A stretch of 64,000 nucleotides of DNA from Magicicada septendecula (Eukaryota > Arthropoda > Insecta > Hemiptera > Cicadidae), in the NCBI GenBank assembly GCA_034769895.1, contig CM068372.1, positions 240,026,343 to 240,090,342 of the forward strand, read 5' to 3'. Each line of letters begins with the position of its first letter. The stretch's first letter is position 1. The notes under the pieces were generated by a model. It did no database searches. It worked only from the letters and a program-made list of their open reading frames with translations, and was not told the origin of the DNA. Of this stretch, positions 11,677 to 23,550 are shown piece after piece. The position numbers and the translations under genes were made by a program.

Positions 11677-11740
11677 TCAGAAGAGAGTAAAGAATCATTT
11701 CAAGCACCCAAAGCTTACATTTTTATTAAATTATCTTCTG
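11677..11740 (-). tRNA. trnP: mt tRNA-Pro (TGG)
   Basis: Minus-strand CAGAAGA pairs perfectly with TCTTCTG. The loop CTTTGGGTG shows TGG. Confidence 0.93.
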
Positions 11741-11741
11741 T

Positions 11742-12232
11742 ATGAAAATTATAATATCAATTACATTTCTATTATCAATAAATTTTATTTTTATGAAGCA
11801 CCCATTATCAATGGGATCTATTTTATTAATACAAACAATACTAACTAGAATTATTTGTATATTTTATATAAATTCTTATTTTTTTTCTTATATCTTATTT
11901 CTTGTTTTTATTGGAGGAATATTAATTTTATTTATATATATATATCAAGAATTGCTTCAAATGAAAAATTTTATTTTTCAATAAAATTATTAATATTAAA
12001 CATAATTATTTGAATTTTGATCATAATTATAAATACTATTAGATTTAAGATAGATAGAGTTAATAAATTATTGGAAATGAATAATTTATTTGATAGATTT
12101 ATAATTAAGAAATTATATATATTTCCGTCAGGAATAATAACTATTATGTTAGTTATTTATCTTCTATTTACATTGATTGTTGTTGTAAATATTATTAGAA
12201 TTAAATTATCTCCTTTACGAAGAAAATTTTAA
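11742..12232 (+). pseudogene. nad6: NADH dehydrogenase subunit 6, one frameshift
   Basis: A hydrophobic complex I subunit. ATG at 11742 gives a normal N-terminus up to FLVFIGGMLILFIYM. Then a TA repeat at 11931-11945 changes the frame. The family's next block (SSIASNEKF) is read two bases later and continues open to LSPLRSKF and TAA at 12230. Removing one TA unit would give 163 codons including the stop, a normal size. So the most likely event is gain of one TA dinucleotide. In the present sequence the first frame ends early at 11984. The stop is followed at once by cob. Confidence 0.9.
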
Positions 12233-12235
12233 TGA

Positions 12236-13372
12236 ATGTTAAATATCACTCGACGTATACACCCATTAATTAAAATAATAAATAATTCACTAATTGATTT
12301 ACCGGCAGCTACGAATTTATCATATTGATGAAATTATGGATCGCTGCTAGGAATATGTTTAGTTGTTCAAATTTTAACTGGATTATTTTTGTCAATACAT
12401 TATAATGCAGATGTAGCAAGTGCATTTAATAGATTAAGACATATTTGTCGTGATATTAATCATGGATGAATATTACGAATTTCACACGCAAATGGAGCCT
12501 CATTGTTTTTTATTTGTGTTTATTTGCATGTTGGGCGAGGACTATATTATGGTTCATATAAAAATTTTGAAACTTGAGCTGTAGGAGTGATCATTTTATT
12601 AACTTTAATAGCTACTGCTTTTATAGGTTATGTCCTTCCATGGGGACAAATATCATTTTGAGGAGCAACAGTCATTACGAATTTATTGTCAGCAATTCCA
12701 TATCTTGGAACAATTTTAGTAAATTGAATTTGAGGAGGATTTGCTGTTGATAATGCAACATTAACTCGATTTTATTCTTTCCATTTTATTATACCATTTG
12801 TTGTTTTAGCATTAACAATTGTACACCTTATTTTCTTGCATGTTTTGGGGTCAAACAATCCACTTGGAATTAATTCAAATAATGATAAAATTCCATTCCA
12901 TCCTTATTTTTCTATTAAAGATGTACTAGGATTTTTATTAATTTTAATTATTTTTCTTTGTTATATGATACTTGAACCATATAAATTAAGTGATCCTGAT
13001 AATTTTACTCCAGCAAACCCATTAGTTACTCCAAAACATATTCAACCAGAATGATACTTCTTATTTGCATATGCAATCCTACGATCTATTCCTAATAAAT
13101 TAGGAGGAGTAATTGCATTATTTATATCAATTTTTATTTTAATTTTTGTTCCCTTCATAAACAATTCAAAATTTATAGGACTATTAAACTACCCTATTAA
13201 TCAGATTTTATTTTGATATTTATTCATTGTTTTAATTTTATTGACTTGGATTGGAGCTTGTCCTGTTGAATACCCATATATCAAGATTGGGATACTTTTA
13301 ACAACAATTTATTTTATATATTTTGTTTTAGACCCTATAATTAAATCTTTTTGAGATAAATTAATTAAATAG
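12236..13372 (+). CDS. cob: Cytochrome b
   Basis: The 378-residue haem-bearing subunit of complex III. The ATG at 12236 is in frame; the ATG at 12232 is not. The frame is open in mitochondrial code to TAG. Seen in order: [21 protein letters not shown] with a haem His, YVLPWGQMSFWGATV, the second pair of haem His in FYSFHF and VHLIFLH, and PEW at the Qo site ([15 protein letters not shown]). Intact and normal length. Its stop shares two bases with trnS2. Confidence 0.96.
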
Positions 13373-13439
13373 TTAATTAGCTTATAAGTAAAGCATTTAC
13401 TTTGAAAATAAAGAAAAGAAAATTGAGTTCTATTAACTT
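13371..13439 (+). tRNA. trnS2: mt tRNA-Ser2 (TGA)
   Basis: AGTTAAT pairs with ATTAACT. The loop CTTTGAAAA shows TGA. Confidence 0.92.
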
Positions 13440-13463
13440 AATATTAATACAATTTTTAATGAA
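13440..13463. terminator. trnS2-nad1 spacer, likely mtTERM-type site
   Basis: A 24-base AT-rich spacer between two blocks transcribed toward each other. In insects this spacer carries the binding site of the mitochondrial transcription termination factor. The role here is by position; I cannot confirm the motif. Confidence 0.45.
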
Positions 13464-14378
13464 CTAAATAATAGATTTAATCATGAAAAAAAAAATCAAT
13501 AAATTTAAACTTACTGGTAAATATGATTTTCATGCTAAATATATTAATTTATCATAACGATAACGAGGCAAAGTACCTCGAACTCAAATAAATAAAAATG
13601 AAATTAATGTTAGTTGAATAGGAAAAACCAAAGAATTAATTTTTCTACCTAGAAATATTAAACAAAATATTATACTCATAAAAATAATTCTAGCATATTC
13701 AGCTAAAAAAATAAATGCAAATCCTACACCTCTATATTCAACATTAAATCCAGAAACTAATTCTGATTCCCCTTCAGAAAAATCAAATGGTGATCGATTA
13801 GTTTCAGCTATTGATGATGAAATTCAACAAATTCTCAAAGGAAAAAACAAAAATACTAATCATATAAATTGTTGAAAAAAATAAAATTCAATTAAATTAA
13901 AACTCTCAATCATTACAATAGGGCACAAAATAATTAATACAAGACTGACTTCATATGAAATAGTTTGAGCAATTGATCGAATACAACCTAATATAGCGTA
14001 ATTAGAATTTGATGATCAGCCTGTAATCATTAAACTATAAACCCCTATTCTTGTACAACAAAAAAAAAATATTATACCCATATTGAACGAAACACAATTG
14101 ATTAGGTATGGATAAATAACTCACAATAGTAAAGAATTAAATAAGCCTAACACAGGTCTAATTATATAAATTAAATAATTGGATAACATTGGCATATTTC
14201 TCTCTTTTAAGAATAACTTAATAGCATCTGAAAATGGTTGTAAAATACCGATAAATCCTACTTTATTTGGACCCTTACGAATTTGAATATATCTTAAAAT
14301 CTTACGCTCCATCAAAGTTAAAAACGCAACACCAATCAAAATAAACAAAGCAGTAATTAAAACAGTAATTATAAACAT
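13464..14378 (-). CDS. nad1: NADH dehydrogenase subunit 1
   Basis: A 304-residue membrane subunit near the quinone site of complex I. Minus-strand ATG at 14378, stop TAG at 13466-13464, open throughout. Key pieces: [20 protein letters not shown] near residue 22, the acidic loop [20 protein letters not shown], and FFLAEY-type residues followed by the C-terminal [18 protein letters not shown]. Two ten-base homopolymers in the gene keep frame. It is slightly shorter than many insect copies. Confidence 0.94.
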
Positions 14379-14379
14379 T

Positions 14380-14442
14380 TTCTACATGTAATATTATTAC
14401 ATAATTAAATTCTAAATTTAATGCACTTCTTGCTAAAATAGA
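14380..14442 (-). tRNA. trnL1: mt tRNA-Leu1 (TAG)
   Basis: Minus-strand TCTATTT pairs imperfectly with ATGTAGA. The loop ATTTAGAAT shows TAG. Confidence 0.88.
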
Positions 14443-15673
14443 ATAAATTAAATTATTTGATATGGTCCTTTCGTACTAATATCAAAAATATATTAGTAGA
14501 TAGAAACCAACCTGGCTCACGCCGATTTGAACTCAGATCATGTAAGAAATTAAAGGTCGAACAGACCTAGAATATTTAGATTTTGCTCTAAACTCTTTTC
14601 TTAATCCAACATCGAGGTCGCAATCTAATTTATCGATATGAACTCTCCAAATTAATAACGCTGTTATCCCTAAGGTAATTTAATCTTATAATCAAAAAAT
14701 TGGATCAATTAAGCATTAATTTATGAAAAGTTCATTTAAAGTTTTATTTATTATAATGTCACCCCAACAAAAAATAAAGTAATTTTTTCAGTTGTTAATT
14801 CTAAATTCTAGTAAAACAAATTTATTTAAAATTCTATAGGGTCTTCTCGTCCCACTTATTTATTTAAGATTTTTTACTTAAACTCTAAATTCAATCTATT
14901 TTAATTAAAAAAGAAAATTTTTCATCCATTCATTCATACAAGCCTTTAATTAAAAGACTAATTATTATGCTACCTTTGCACGGTCAACTTACCGCGGCCA
15001 TTAAAATACCATTGGGCAGAATAGACCTTTAATATTTTTCTAAAGGACATGTTTTTGGTAAACAGGCGAAAATTATATTTGCCTAGTTCTTAAATACAAC
15101 TTATTATAATTTACTAATTTAATCATTTTAATAAAAATATTTTTATTAATTTAATTTTCTTAATATATACCTAAAATATATTAAATGTATTAAAATAAAA
15201 AATAAAATTTAACTTACTCATATAAAAAAGCTAATTGCAAGCCTATTTAATTAATTAAAATCTAAAATATTATAGAAATTATATTTAGCTTATCCTTAAT
15301 ATAATTAAATAAATATAAAACTTTATATTGAAATATAAGTTATAATATTTATTTTAAATTAAATTTAATTCTTAAGAAACCAGAAATATTATAGTTCGAG
15401 AGAAGTTTCATCACTAAAATTATTTTATTAATATTTATATTACAATAATTAACAAATAACTTTAAATCACTATAATTCGGGAAAAATAAATTTTTATATA
15501 CAATTAATTAACCCTGATACAAAAGGTACAAATTATAATTTTACTTATTTATATTTATTGTTTGATCTTCACAGTTCAATTAAAAATATTTTTTCCATAA
15601 ATAATACTAAAACTAAATAATTATTTTTACTTAAAATAATCTCAATAAATTAATTTTAAATTTAAATTATTAT
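14443..15673 (-). rRNA. rrnL: Mitochondrial large (16S) rRNA
   Basis: Lies between trnL1 and trnV on the minus strand, about 1.23 kb. Highly conserved peptidyl-transferase-domain blocks are readable from 14500 to 15070: the plus strand has AGAAACCAACCTGGCTCACG, TAACGCTGTTATCCC, GGGTCTTCTCGTC and GCACGGTCAACTTACCGCGG. The 5' half is AT-rich and poorly conserved, as usual. Ends are set by the flanking tRNAs. Confidence 0.96.
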
Positions 15674-15738
15674 TCAAATTATATTGATAAATCAATAATT
15701 TTTATTAGTGTAATTAATATGCCTTAAGCTCTAATTTG
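15674..15738 (-). tRNA. trnV: mt tRNA-Val (TAC)
   Basis: Minus-strand CAAATTA pairs with TAATTTG. The loop AATTACACT shows TAC. Confidence 0.9.
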
Positions 15739-16535
15739 CACTCTAGCCACAGTTTCCAGTACAGCTACTTTGTTACGACTTATCCCACTTTATAATGGGA
15801 GTGACGGGCGATATGTACATAATTTAGAACCTAGATTCAAAAAACTATATTTAATAAATTTACTTTCAAATCCAATTTCATGATTTTCATTATAGAAAAC
15901 AATTCATTTTTATAATAATGTAATCCATTCTTTCTTTAAAATTAGCTGCACCTTGACCTGACATTTTATTAATAAAATTAATGAAAATTATTCTGATAAA
16001 GCATTCTTGACAGAGGTATACAAACTTATATAAAGTGAAATCTATCGTGGGTTATCGATTATAAAACAGATTCCTCTGATTAGATAAATTACCGCCAAAT
16101 TCTTTGAATTTAAAGATCATAACTATTAATAATCTAGTTGTTTTATTTACACTTTCAATAATAGGGTATCTAATCCTAGTTTTAGATAAAAGTTTATCAG
16201 ACATAAAAGTAAACACATATTTATACATTATTTCACCAAAATTTAAAAATCTTACTATTAATTTATTTTTTAACTGAAACTAATATAATTAAAGTTAGAG
16301 AATCGTGTAACCGCAACTGCTGGCACGAATTTTGTCCTCTATAAATAAAATTATTATCTCTAAAATTAATAATTAATAATACTTAATACTGCGCTATAAA
16401 TAACTATCATTTAGATAGTTTTTAATCAATTTAAAGTTATGCATGTAATATAATTAAATATTTAATTTACAAGCTAGAATAAAACTCCTCCTTTTTAGTT
16501 ATTTATTAATAGCATAGTTTTCCAAAATGTCAAAC
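15739..16535 (-). rRNA. rrnS: Mitochondrial small (12S) rRNA
   Basis: The minus-strand 3' end includes the universal helix-45 region; the plus strand reads CAGCTACTTTGTTACGACTT at 15763-15782, followed by GGGCGATATGTAC. The conserved 530-loop-like block GGTATCTAATCCTAGTTT is near 16166. The 5' end (near 16535) is approximate because it runs into the control region. Confidence 0.94.
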
Positions 16536-16978
16536 AATCCCTTTAAAGCAATATTCACTCAAAAATGTATAATTTTTAATCGATGTTTCCTCACAATAAA
16601 AATAAGAATTCATGACTGGTGAATTTTTTGAAATATAATATTATATTTTTACATTAATTTATAAATCATGGCATCAAACCTTTGTAAACAGATCTTTTAC
16701 AACAATATTCACTCATTTGAGTAATCCCGATTTTTAATATTTATAATTTTTATACAATATATTTATAGTTAAATTAAAAATATTAATGTTAATGTTACTG
16801 TATTACCATATTTATATATTCATATATAATAAATATATATACATATGTATATATATATATATATATATAATAGTATGTTTTTCTTTTTTTTTTATTAGAT
16901 TAAAAAAAGAAAAACATACTATTATTATTATAAATATTTATATATAAATATATATTAATATATTATTTATATATATTA
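16536..16978 (+). promoter_or_regulatory. Mitochondrial control region, part next to rrnS
   Basis: A+T-rich non-coding DNA after rrnS, ending in the right inverted-repeat arm. Two short related segments (CAATCCC/AATCCCG with ...TATTCACTCA...) near 16540 and 16700 suggest local duplication. No gene is seen. Confidence 0.75.
16755..16978 (-). repeat. Right arm of inverted repeat at mtDNA copy ends
   Basis: Reverse complement of 1550-1772 with few differences, including a hairpin at 16869-16925. After it the sequence changes at once to GTAAAATGGTGCG-type nuclear DNA with no mitochondrial match that I recognise. Confidence 0.88.
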
Positions 16979-17876
16979 CCTCTAACAAGAGAGGTAAAAT
17001 GGTGCGATTGTTTACAGTCTCTGGTGTTCAATTGTGCCAACACATCGTCACATGTAACGGTTTGTCCCATTACATAGATATGAAATAATAACGGCAATTC
17101 GTTATAATAAAGATACCTACTATAAGGCAAACTAAATAATTACGTAAAAATTAAAATATGAATAACGAAATGTAACAATACATCACAAATGTAGCAAAAC
17201 ATAATATGTCGCTGTTACTCGTTGTATACTTCCCTTCTTCAATTTACTTTGTACCAAGTATGTAGGCCAATACGTTTGAAAAGCATTCAAGGGTTTTTAA
17301 AAACCAATAAATATTTTCGTGATACAATTCATTGCCAGTTAATTGCTATTTATATCGATTTTCAATGGCTGGTTTTTAACAGTTTAGGCAGCTACAATTA
17401 TCGTTTTACATTCTTTCTTTTAAAAATATCAGTTTTGTAACGCGTTACGAAACGGAAGTGTTTTGAGCCTTGCGACATGTCAACCGAGCGGAGCGCTTGG
17501 ACAAAACGGCAAACCATTACTTCACACAAGATTTAAAACAAGATTTTTTCTAAGTAAAAAAAAACTAATTTTTCAACAACACTAATTATTATCAACATGA
17601 AAACTGGTTGCTATGGGCCAGGGGTTATTTACAAACCCCCTCCCATTTGATGTTATTTGTATAAACGCATTTGAGAGTGGAGCTTTTAATGAAATACTAA
17701 GATTTTCCTGAAAAATTTGTGACTCAAAAATATCACTTTTATATACGCTTGCTTAAAAGTGGCTCACTTCAAAATTGAAAATGTCAATGGAAAAGTTTTA
17801 ACGGTTCTAGAAAAAAAAGATTGTTATAAAATATATGATATATCAACTATAACTGAAACCTCTGAAAATTGAAGCT

Positions 17877-18032
17877 GTTTATTTTAGCTGAACAGTTTAG
17901 CAGACACCTGATAAAATAAACGCACTCAAGACTCTAATTTAAAATAGCCGAGAAGGTAAGTCTGAATGACTTGAATTTATTGATACAAAAATATGAAATT
18001 AAAAAAATAATAGTGTGAATGTATACATTTGA
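17877..18032 (+). repeat. Diverged direct repeat, copy 1
   Basis: Shares AGCTGAACAGTTTAGCAG, then xCACCTGATAAA, with 18355-18500 and stays alignable for about 150 bases with substitutions and small indels. Probably two fragments of one old interspersed repeat; the family is unknown. Confidence 0.7.
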
Positions 18033-18344
18033 AATCCCCTGTTTCTCGAAGCAAATTGAGCTCCCCATTATGCCCTACGTTAGAGACAATTTTTATTAGT
18101 AATTCAATATGTTTAAATTATATGTACTAGAAACGTTAAAGGACATGCTATCGTGATGGCAGTGATTAAAGTATTTGTTAAACTTATTCAAGCTCTTCTT
18201 CTTCACCTACTTAATTTTTAATGATCTGATTTTAAATTAGACATGTAAATAACAATGTTATCAAACTTAATGATTAACTTCTAATTTAAAATATTAAAAT
18301 TTTCAAAATCTAGTCCCATAACAACAAAGTTTTATTTTAATGAT

Positions 18345-18503
18345 TTATTTAAGCTGAACAGTTTAGCAGTCACCTGATAAATAAGTGCACTGAATACTCT
18401 AATTTCAATCTAGGATACGAGGTAAGGCTGAATAATATGATTTATTATTTAGAAAAATAAGCTTATTTAAAAAAATACTAGTATAAATATATACATCAAC
18501 TTT
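18345..18503 (+). repeat. Diverged direct repeat, copy 2
   Basis: Second copy of the repeat at 17877-18032, about 470 bases downstream in the same orientation. Confidence 0.7.
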
Positions 18504-19079
18504 GTAACCAAAGGGTTAAAAAGAAAGAACAATCAGAAATAACGGATTACCAAGTCGATAAAGTGTTTCCATTTGTTTTATGTAGTTGTAACTGAGTTGA
18601 TACATAATAGCAAATCCATACCCAAATGTTTAGAATCAATCCTATGGTGATTCGTACATCACTAAATATTTCGTACGACGTAATTATTAGCACTGATGTT
18701 TTGGCCCCGAAGCTTTTAAGATTGATATAAAGTGCTATAATTAACACAAATTATGTGAACCTGTATTCTTTATATCCGTGGAAAAAATTATGTAATATAC
18801 GTAATTCTAAGACCACACATTTACATTAGTATTCGTGTATTTGATAATGTGCTAATGTTTTAATGCTCCTCGTATGTTCGTTTCATTACGCAAAGAATTA
18901 AATTCGGACAGTAGAAACACTAGTTTCAATTTACTATAGCAATTTGAAGTACCATAGATCTACTCTCATAGCTTACGAAAATAGTAACCCAACAAAGGCA
19001 TTTCTTTCAAAGTACCAACTTCAATCTTTTCAAACAAACATTAACGAAACAAAAATTATCTTACCTAATCCTGCGAGAA

Positions 19080-19360
19080 AATTATTAGGCTTTTATTTGA
19101 AAAATGCCCTTTCATTCTAGCACTACGACTCTGGATGAGGTTCAGCTTCTTTTCTATGATACTTTCGTCCAATTTCCAACTAAAGCCATACTCTACATCA
19201 TTGATCCAGTTTCCCTTGTTCTTCTTGTCGTTTTCTTTTCAAGATGTTTCAATTTTTGAGATATTTATTATTATTGTATATTTCTCATCTATTCTTTCAA
19301 TGTGACTTAACCATGCTAGTCTTCGTCCTTTAATGAAAACTACGATGTCTTCATTCGCTG
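19080..19360 (-). pseudogene. Tail of a non-LTR retrotransposon ORF
   Basis: On the minus strand RRLAWLSHIERIDEKY near 19330 resembles the 'RLrW.GHv.RMdd' tail of endonuclease-type LINE proteins. WINDVEYGFSWKLDES near 19190 fits the following 'W.ddv' segment. Stops interrupt it. Only this short C-terminal stretch is present, so the clade is not set. Confidence 0.55.
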
Positions 19361-19417
19361 TGATCTGGGTGAAATTCTATTACTTCATTATACTAAAAGA
19401 ACTATACGCCTCTCTAA

Positions 19418-19800
19418 TCTACTTAATAAAACTCTAACACTGACTGACAGACAACGCACAGCCTAAACCGGTGGGTCTAGAAGCATGCAAGTTTGCACAG
19501 GAGTTCCTTATATAACGTAGGTGAGCACTAAGAAAGGATTTTTGTAAATTCATTCCCTAAGGGGGTTAAATAGGGGATGAAAATTTGTATGGAAGTTCGT
19601 CAATTTTTGAAGTTAGAAATATGGAAATTGGTGTTTAGGCTTCTGTTAATAAATAAAAGTTAGTTGTATCAGCGTTTTTGGAAATTCATCCCCTAAGGGG
19701 GTAAAATAAGGGACGAAAGTTTGTATGGAAAGTGCGTTATTTTTGAAGTTAGAAACGTAGAAGTTGGTATTTAGGCTTCTGAAGAACTTCGAAAGTAAGT
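19418..19800 (+). repeat. Helitron 5' terminal region
   Basis: Starts TCTACTT and contains two ~120-base imperfect repeats with CCTAAGGGGGTxAAATAxGG, GAAxxTTTGTATGGAA and GTxTTTAGGCTTCTG. This region would be recognised by Rep at replication start. Confidence 0.8.
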
Positions 19801-20017
19801 ACATAATAAAAAAATACGTTTTGACTGATTTAAGGGTTGATTTATCAAAAGGGAAATGTCACGGATCGACCTGAAAATAAAAGTACGAAACACGCATAGA
19901 AACTGACAGGGAAGAAAGAGATTCAGAGATATTTATGTTGAAACATATGTAATGTAATAAAATATTGAAGTATTAACTTTAAATAAATATTCTTATTCCA
20001 AAAATTAGACGTGCTTT

Positions 20018-20244
20018 TTTCTGTCAATATATTTTTGTCAATGTTAGGTTCATGACAATGAACAATTTCATAGCTTAGTTATATGTAAGTTTTCAGGTTT
20101 ATTCATTTGTTTTGGTTTAGCATTTGAGTAATTTTGAGTTAGGTTTTGTTTTGTAAATAGGGATAGTTATTTTTTCGTGCTAATTGCACTTAGGCCTACT
20201 TTCATTGTATTTATTTAAAATGGTTGTGGAAATTTTGATGATTG
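20018..20244 (+). repeat. Helitron internal duplication, copy 1
   Basis: About 225 bases, nearly identical to 20377-20597. The main difference is six extra bases at 20191-20198, where TA in the other copy is TAGGCCTA here. The last part holds the first codons of the OTU frame. Confidence 0.9.
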
Positions 20245-20376
20245 CGGAGAATCGAACCGGCGTTTAAGAAATAAAATATTATGAGAAATATAATATTTTG
20301 ACTTTTGAGAAATATTATGCCTTTAATTAGAGGAAATTCACATTTCATGGTTTTCCTTCTAATTTAAGAAAAAATA

Positions 20377-20597
20377 TTTCTGTCAATATATTTTTGTCAA
20401 TGTTAGGTTCATGACAATGAACAATTTCATAGCTTAGTTATATGTAAGTTTTCAGGTTTATTCATTTGTTTTGGTTTAGCATTTGAGTAATTTTGAGTTA
20501 GGTTTTGTTTTGTAAATAGGGATAGTTATTTTTGCGTGCTAATTGCACTTACTTTCATTGTATTTATTTAAAATGGTTGTGGAAATTTTGATGATTG
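20377..20597 (+). repeat. Helitron internal duplication, copy 2
   Basis: Second copy, 359 bases downstream; it leads into the OTU reading frame. Presumably a duplication of the 5' leader within this element. Confidence 0.9.
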
Positions 20598-21283
20598 AGG
20601 GGCAGAATGTCCCACAGACTGTTGTTCCTATTGTAGGAGATGGAGCCTGCTTATTTCGGGCCTTATCTTTTTTTATTAATAAAACCCAGGAAATGCATAA
20701 TGATGTGCGTGGGCAGATCGTTAGGTATGTTGTAGATAACTGGATAGAATTTTCTATTATGTCATGTGACGAAAATTGAGATAACTATGCCACATCGTCC
20801 GATTATAACAACGATATGATAAAAACATCAACGTTCGGTAGTTTATGTGAGTTGGAAGCTGCTGGGCGAATCTTTCCGTTTGTTTTCGAAGTCTATCGAA
20901 ATGGTATGTTTTATGTGACAACAGAAACTGAGGGTCGACCTGTTAAGCGGCTTAGGTTTACAGCAAGTCTTTCAAGTGGGCATTTTGATGCATAGGCCTA
21001 TGCTTCACAAGAAAATTCGGTTTCGCAAGTTTTGGACACAGGTATTCCAAAAGTTATTACTGCTAAAAAAATAACAACGCGAAGAGTAGAAATACCAGTA
21101 ACTCCGTCGCCTGAGAGTCAGTCCCTGTCTTCATCTTCGTCATACCAAAGCTTAGAACAGATTGCTCCAAGTCTAACACAAAAGTCAAACAAAAAACGAA
21201 GGGCTCGATACACAAATAAAACCCGAAAAATTCAGAAAAAAAATCTTCTAAGAATAACCCTACTGCGCATCAGGAAGGGGTAG
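20543..21283 (+). pseudogene. Helitron OTU-like cysteine protease domain, broken
   Basis: The reading frame has VPIVGDGACLFRALSFFI, the OTU motif with catalytic Asp (GDGAC) and Cys (CLFR), at about residue 28. The C-terminal half of the domain follows (FPFVFEVYRNGMFYVTTE, then the SGHFDA histidine motif). Two in-frame stops cut it: TGA at 20777 (in the ENxDNY context, a likely Trp codon) and TAG at 20993. The latter lies within a TAGGCCTA octamer; without its six extra bases the frame would read straight through. A frameshift in the A-run near 21232 then separates it from the Rep part. OTU domains are common at the front of insect Helitron proteins; their role there is not settled. Confidence 0.85.
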
Positions 21284-23550
21284 CAAAATATCAGGAATCA
21301 CATCCTGAAGTACACCGACAAGCTGTGGCCAAGTATCAACTCATACATCCAGAGGTCAACAGAAGAAGAAGAAACCTGAAGACTGCATACGCCACCAATT
21401 ACGATGACAGCATACCATCTCTCACAGTAGGATCAATGTCTGACCGATGTCATGACTGCTTGGCAAAAATGTTTCCTGGCGAGAGAGTCACAGGCGGATA
21501 TTTTTCCATGTGCTGTGGCAACGGAAAAGTCGAAATGCCGGATTCGCGGATTGTCAGATCTGTGCCCAAGGAATTAGAAGAACTCTTTGTCAGCCAGTCC
21601 TCAGAGGCCAAAAACTTGTGCGAGTACATTCGCAACTACAACAGCGCATTGGCTTTTGCATCCATTGATGCCAAGGTGGACCACAGTTTTGCCGGAAGAA
21701 GAGGACCAATACCGTACAAAGTCTCGGGAGACGTACGGTTCATGACCTCTCACTTGATGTCAACCGACAGACCTGCATATGCCTGTCTCTATTACGTCGA
21801 CTCTCAACAATCACTCGAGGAGAGAATGGGAAGATCTGAGAATGACAAATGCTTGGGGACTGTCATGAGCAAGTTGGACACTGTGTTGCGGTGATCCAAT
21901 GTGTACGCACAGGCTTACAAGATGATTAAGGATGTTGTTGCCCAAGTTGGAGAGCCTGAAATAGTCAAGCTCATGTTTTTCAAAGGCCCGGAGAAGGACA
22001 TGAGGAGATACAACGGACCGAGTGCAAACGAGGTTGCGATCGTCTTTACGGGAGAAAGCGGAAACCCTCCTCAGAATATTGACTTTACTGTTTTCCATAA
22101 CCAGCATGGACTCCTCAAATACTGCAACATGAGCCCCCACATTGATCCGATGGCTTTTCCTCTGCTCTTTCCCCGAGGTGAACTTGGATGGGATCCAAAC
22201 ATGACTCACACGGGACGAAGACAAACTGCATCTCACAACAGGCTAACAATGCAGCAGTTCTACAAATACAGGCTAATGGAGATTGACAACCATGGATTCA
22301 CTCCTCTTCATCATGGCTGCAAGCTCTTTCAGCAGTATTTGGTTCTCTCCTACGTGAGATATGAGTCGAACAACCTCTTCTATATTCGTCAGAATCAAAG
22401 CAAACTTAGAATTGAGAAGTATCAAGGACTTATGGATGCCCTTGTTCAAGATGTAGCTGATCACCAGAGACCGATTGGAAGAGTCTGCATATTGCCTTCG
22501 ACATTCCACAGCGGTCCAAGGTATATGCAACAAAATTACCAGGACGCCATGGCAATCGTGAACCGGTACGGAAAACCTGATCTTTTCATCACGTTCACCT
22601 GTAATCCAAACTGGCCTCAGATAACAAACGAACTGAAGCCTGGACAAACTCCTCAAGACCGACCAGACTTGGTGGCGAGAGTGTTTCACCTCAAACTCGA
22701 AGTTCTTTTAGGCATGCTCAAAGATGGTCATTTTGGGAGATGTCTTGCCCTCATTTACGTTGTCGAGTGGCAAAAACGGGGTCTTCCACATGCCCACATC
22801 TTGATGATGCCGAAAAGTGATGACAAAATCAGAGGAAGAGAAATGATTGATGAAGTAGTCTGTGCTGAGATACCTGACGAGACTGCCGAACCAAATCTTT
22901 ACAGCATCGTGACCCAGCACATGATTTATGGACCGTGTGGAGAACTTAACCGTGACTGTGTTTGTATGGAACATGGCAAATGCAGGAAGGAGTTCCCAAA
23001 GAAATTCAACCCTGAGACTCAAGAGAATGTCGACGGCTACCCTCTTTACAGACGAAGAGATGGTAATTCTTTCATGAAGAATGGAGTCAGGATTGACAAT
23101 CGATGGGTAGTTCCGTACAACAAGTTTCTCCTCAAAGAGTTCAATGTTCACATCAACGTGGAGATTTGTGCCACTGTGAAGGCGACGAAGTATCTTTACA
23201 AGTATGTATACAAGGGTCATCATTGCGCAAAGATGGAAATCACCTCCGAAAACAATGAACATGATGAAATTACTCGATACATTGATGGTAGAATGGTGAT
23301 GGCTCCGGAAGCGGCTTGGCGACTTCTTGGATTTAAATTGCATTCTCAAAGCCACCACATTGAGAGATTGGCAGTTCATTTACCTCATCAACAGAATGTT
23401 ACGTTTCTGGAAGGTCAAGAACGTCAGGTATTAGAGAACGCTTCCTCAAAAGATACAACTCTGACTGCATACTGCAAGCTGTGTCAGTCAGACCCTGATG
23501 CAAGAGAGCTCCTCTACACAGAAGTCGGAGAATCATATCGATTTCCATAA
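21250..23550 (+). pseudogene. Helitron Rep (HUH endonuclease), broken
   Basis: After KYQESHPEV and KYQLIHPEV repeats comes a zinc-finger-like CHDCLAKMF segment, then the Helitron-like N domain (HIDPMAFPLLFPRGE, MQQFYKYRLMEID). The Rep core has FITFTCNPNWPQI, the HUH motif LPHAHILMM near 22785, and the tyrosine segment KYLYKYVYKGHH near 23190, with both catalytic Tyr candidates. This is the nickase and ligase for rolling-circle transposition. Breaks: TGA at 21892 in frame, and a frameshift near 23530-23545 just after LLYTEVGESY, which moves the helicase linker out of frame. The 549-residue stretch 21901-23550 is itself open. Confidence 0.92.

Larger units (their letters stand above)
16979..19079. 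other. Nuclear spacer, no gene recognised
   Basis: AT-rich. Short open frames at 17222 and 18547 show no family features. It contains a diverged direct repeat, entered separately. Confidence 0.5.

Noticed and set aside
22708..23379. Long minus-strand frame opposite Helitron Rep
   Set aside because: Shadow of the conserved Rep coding sequence; no family features.
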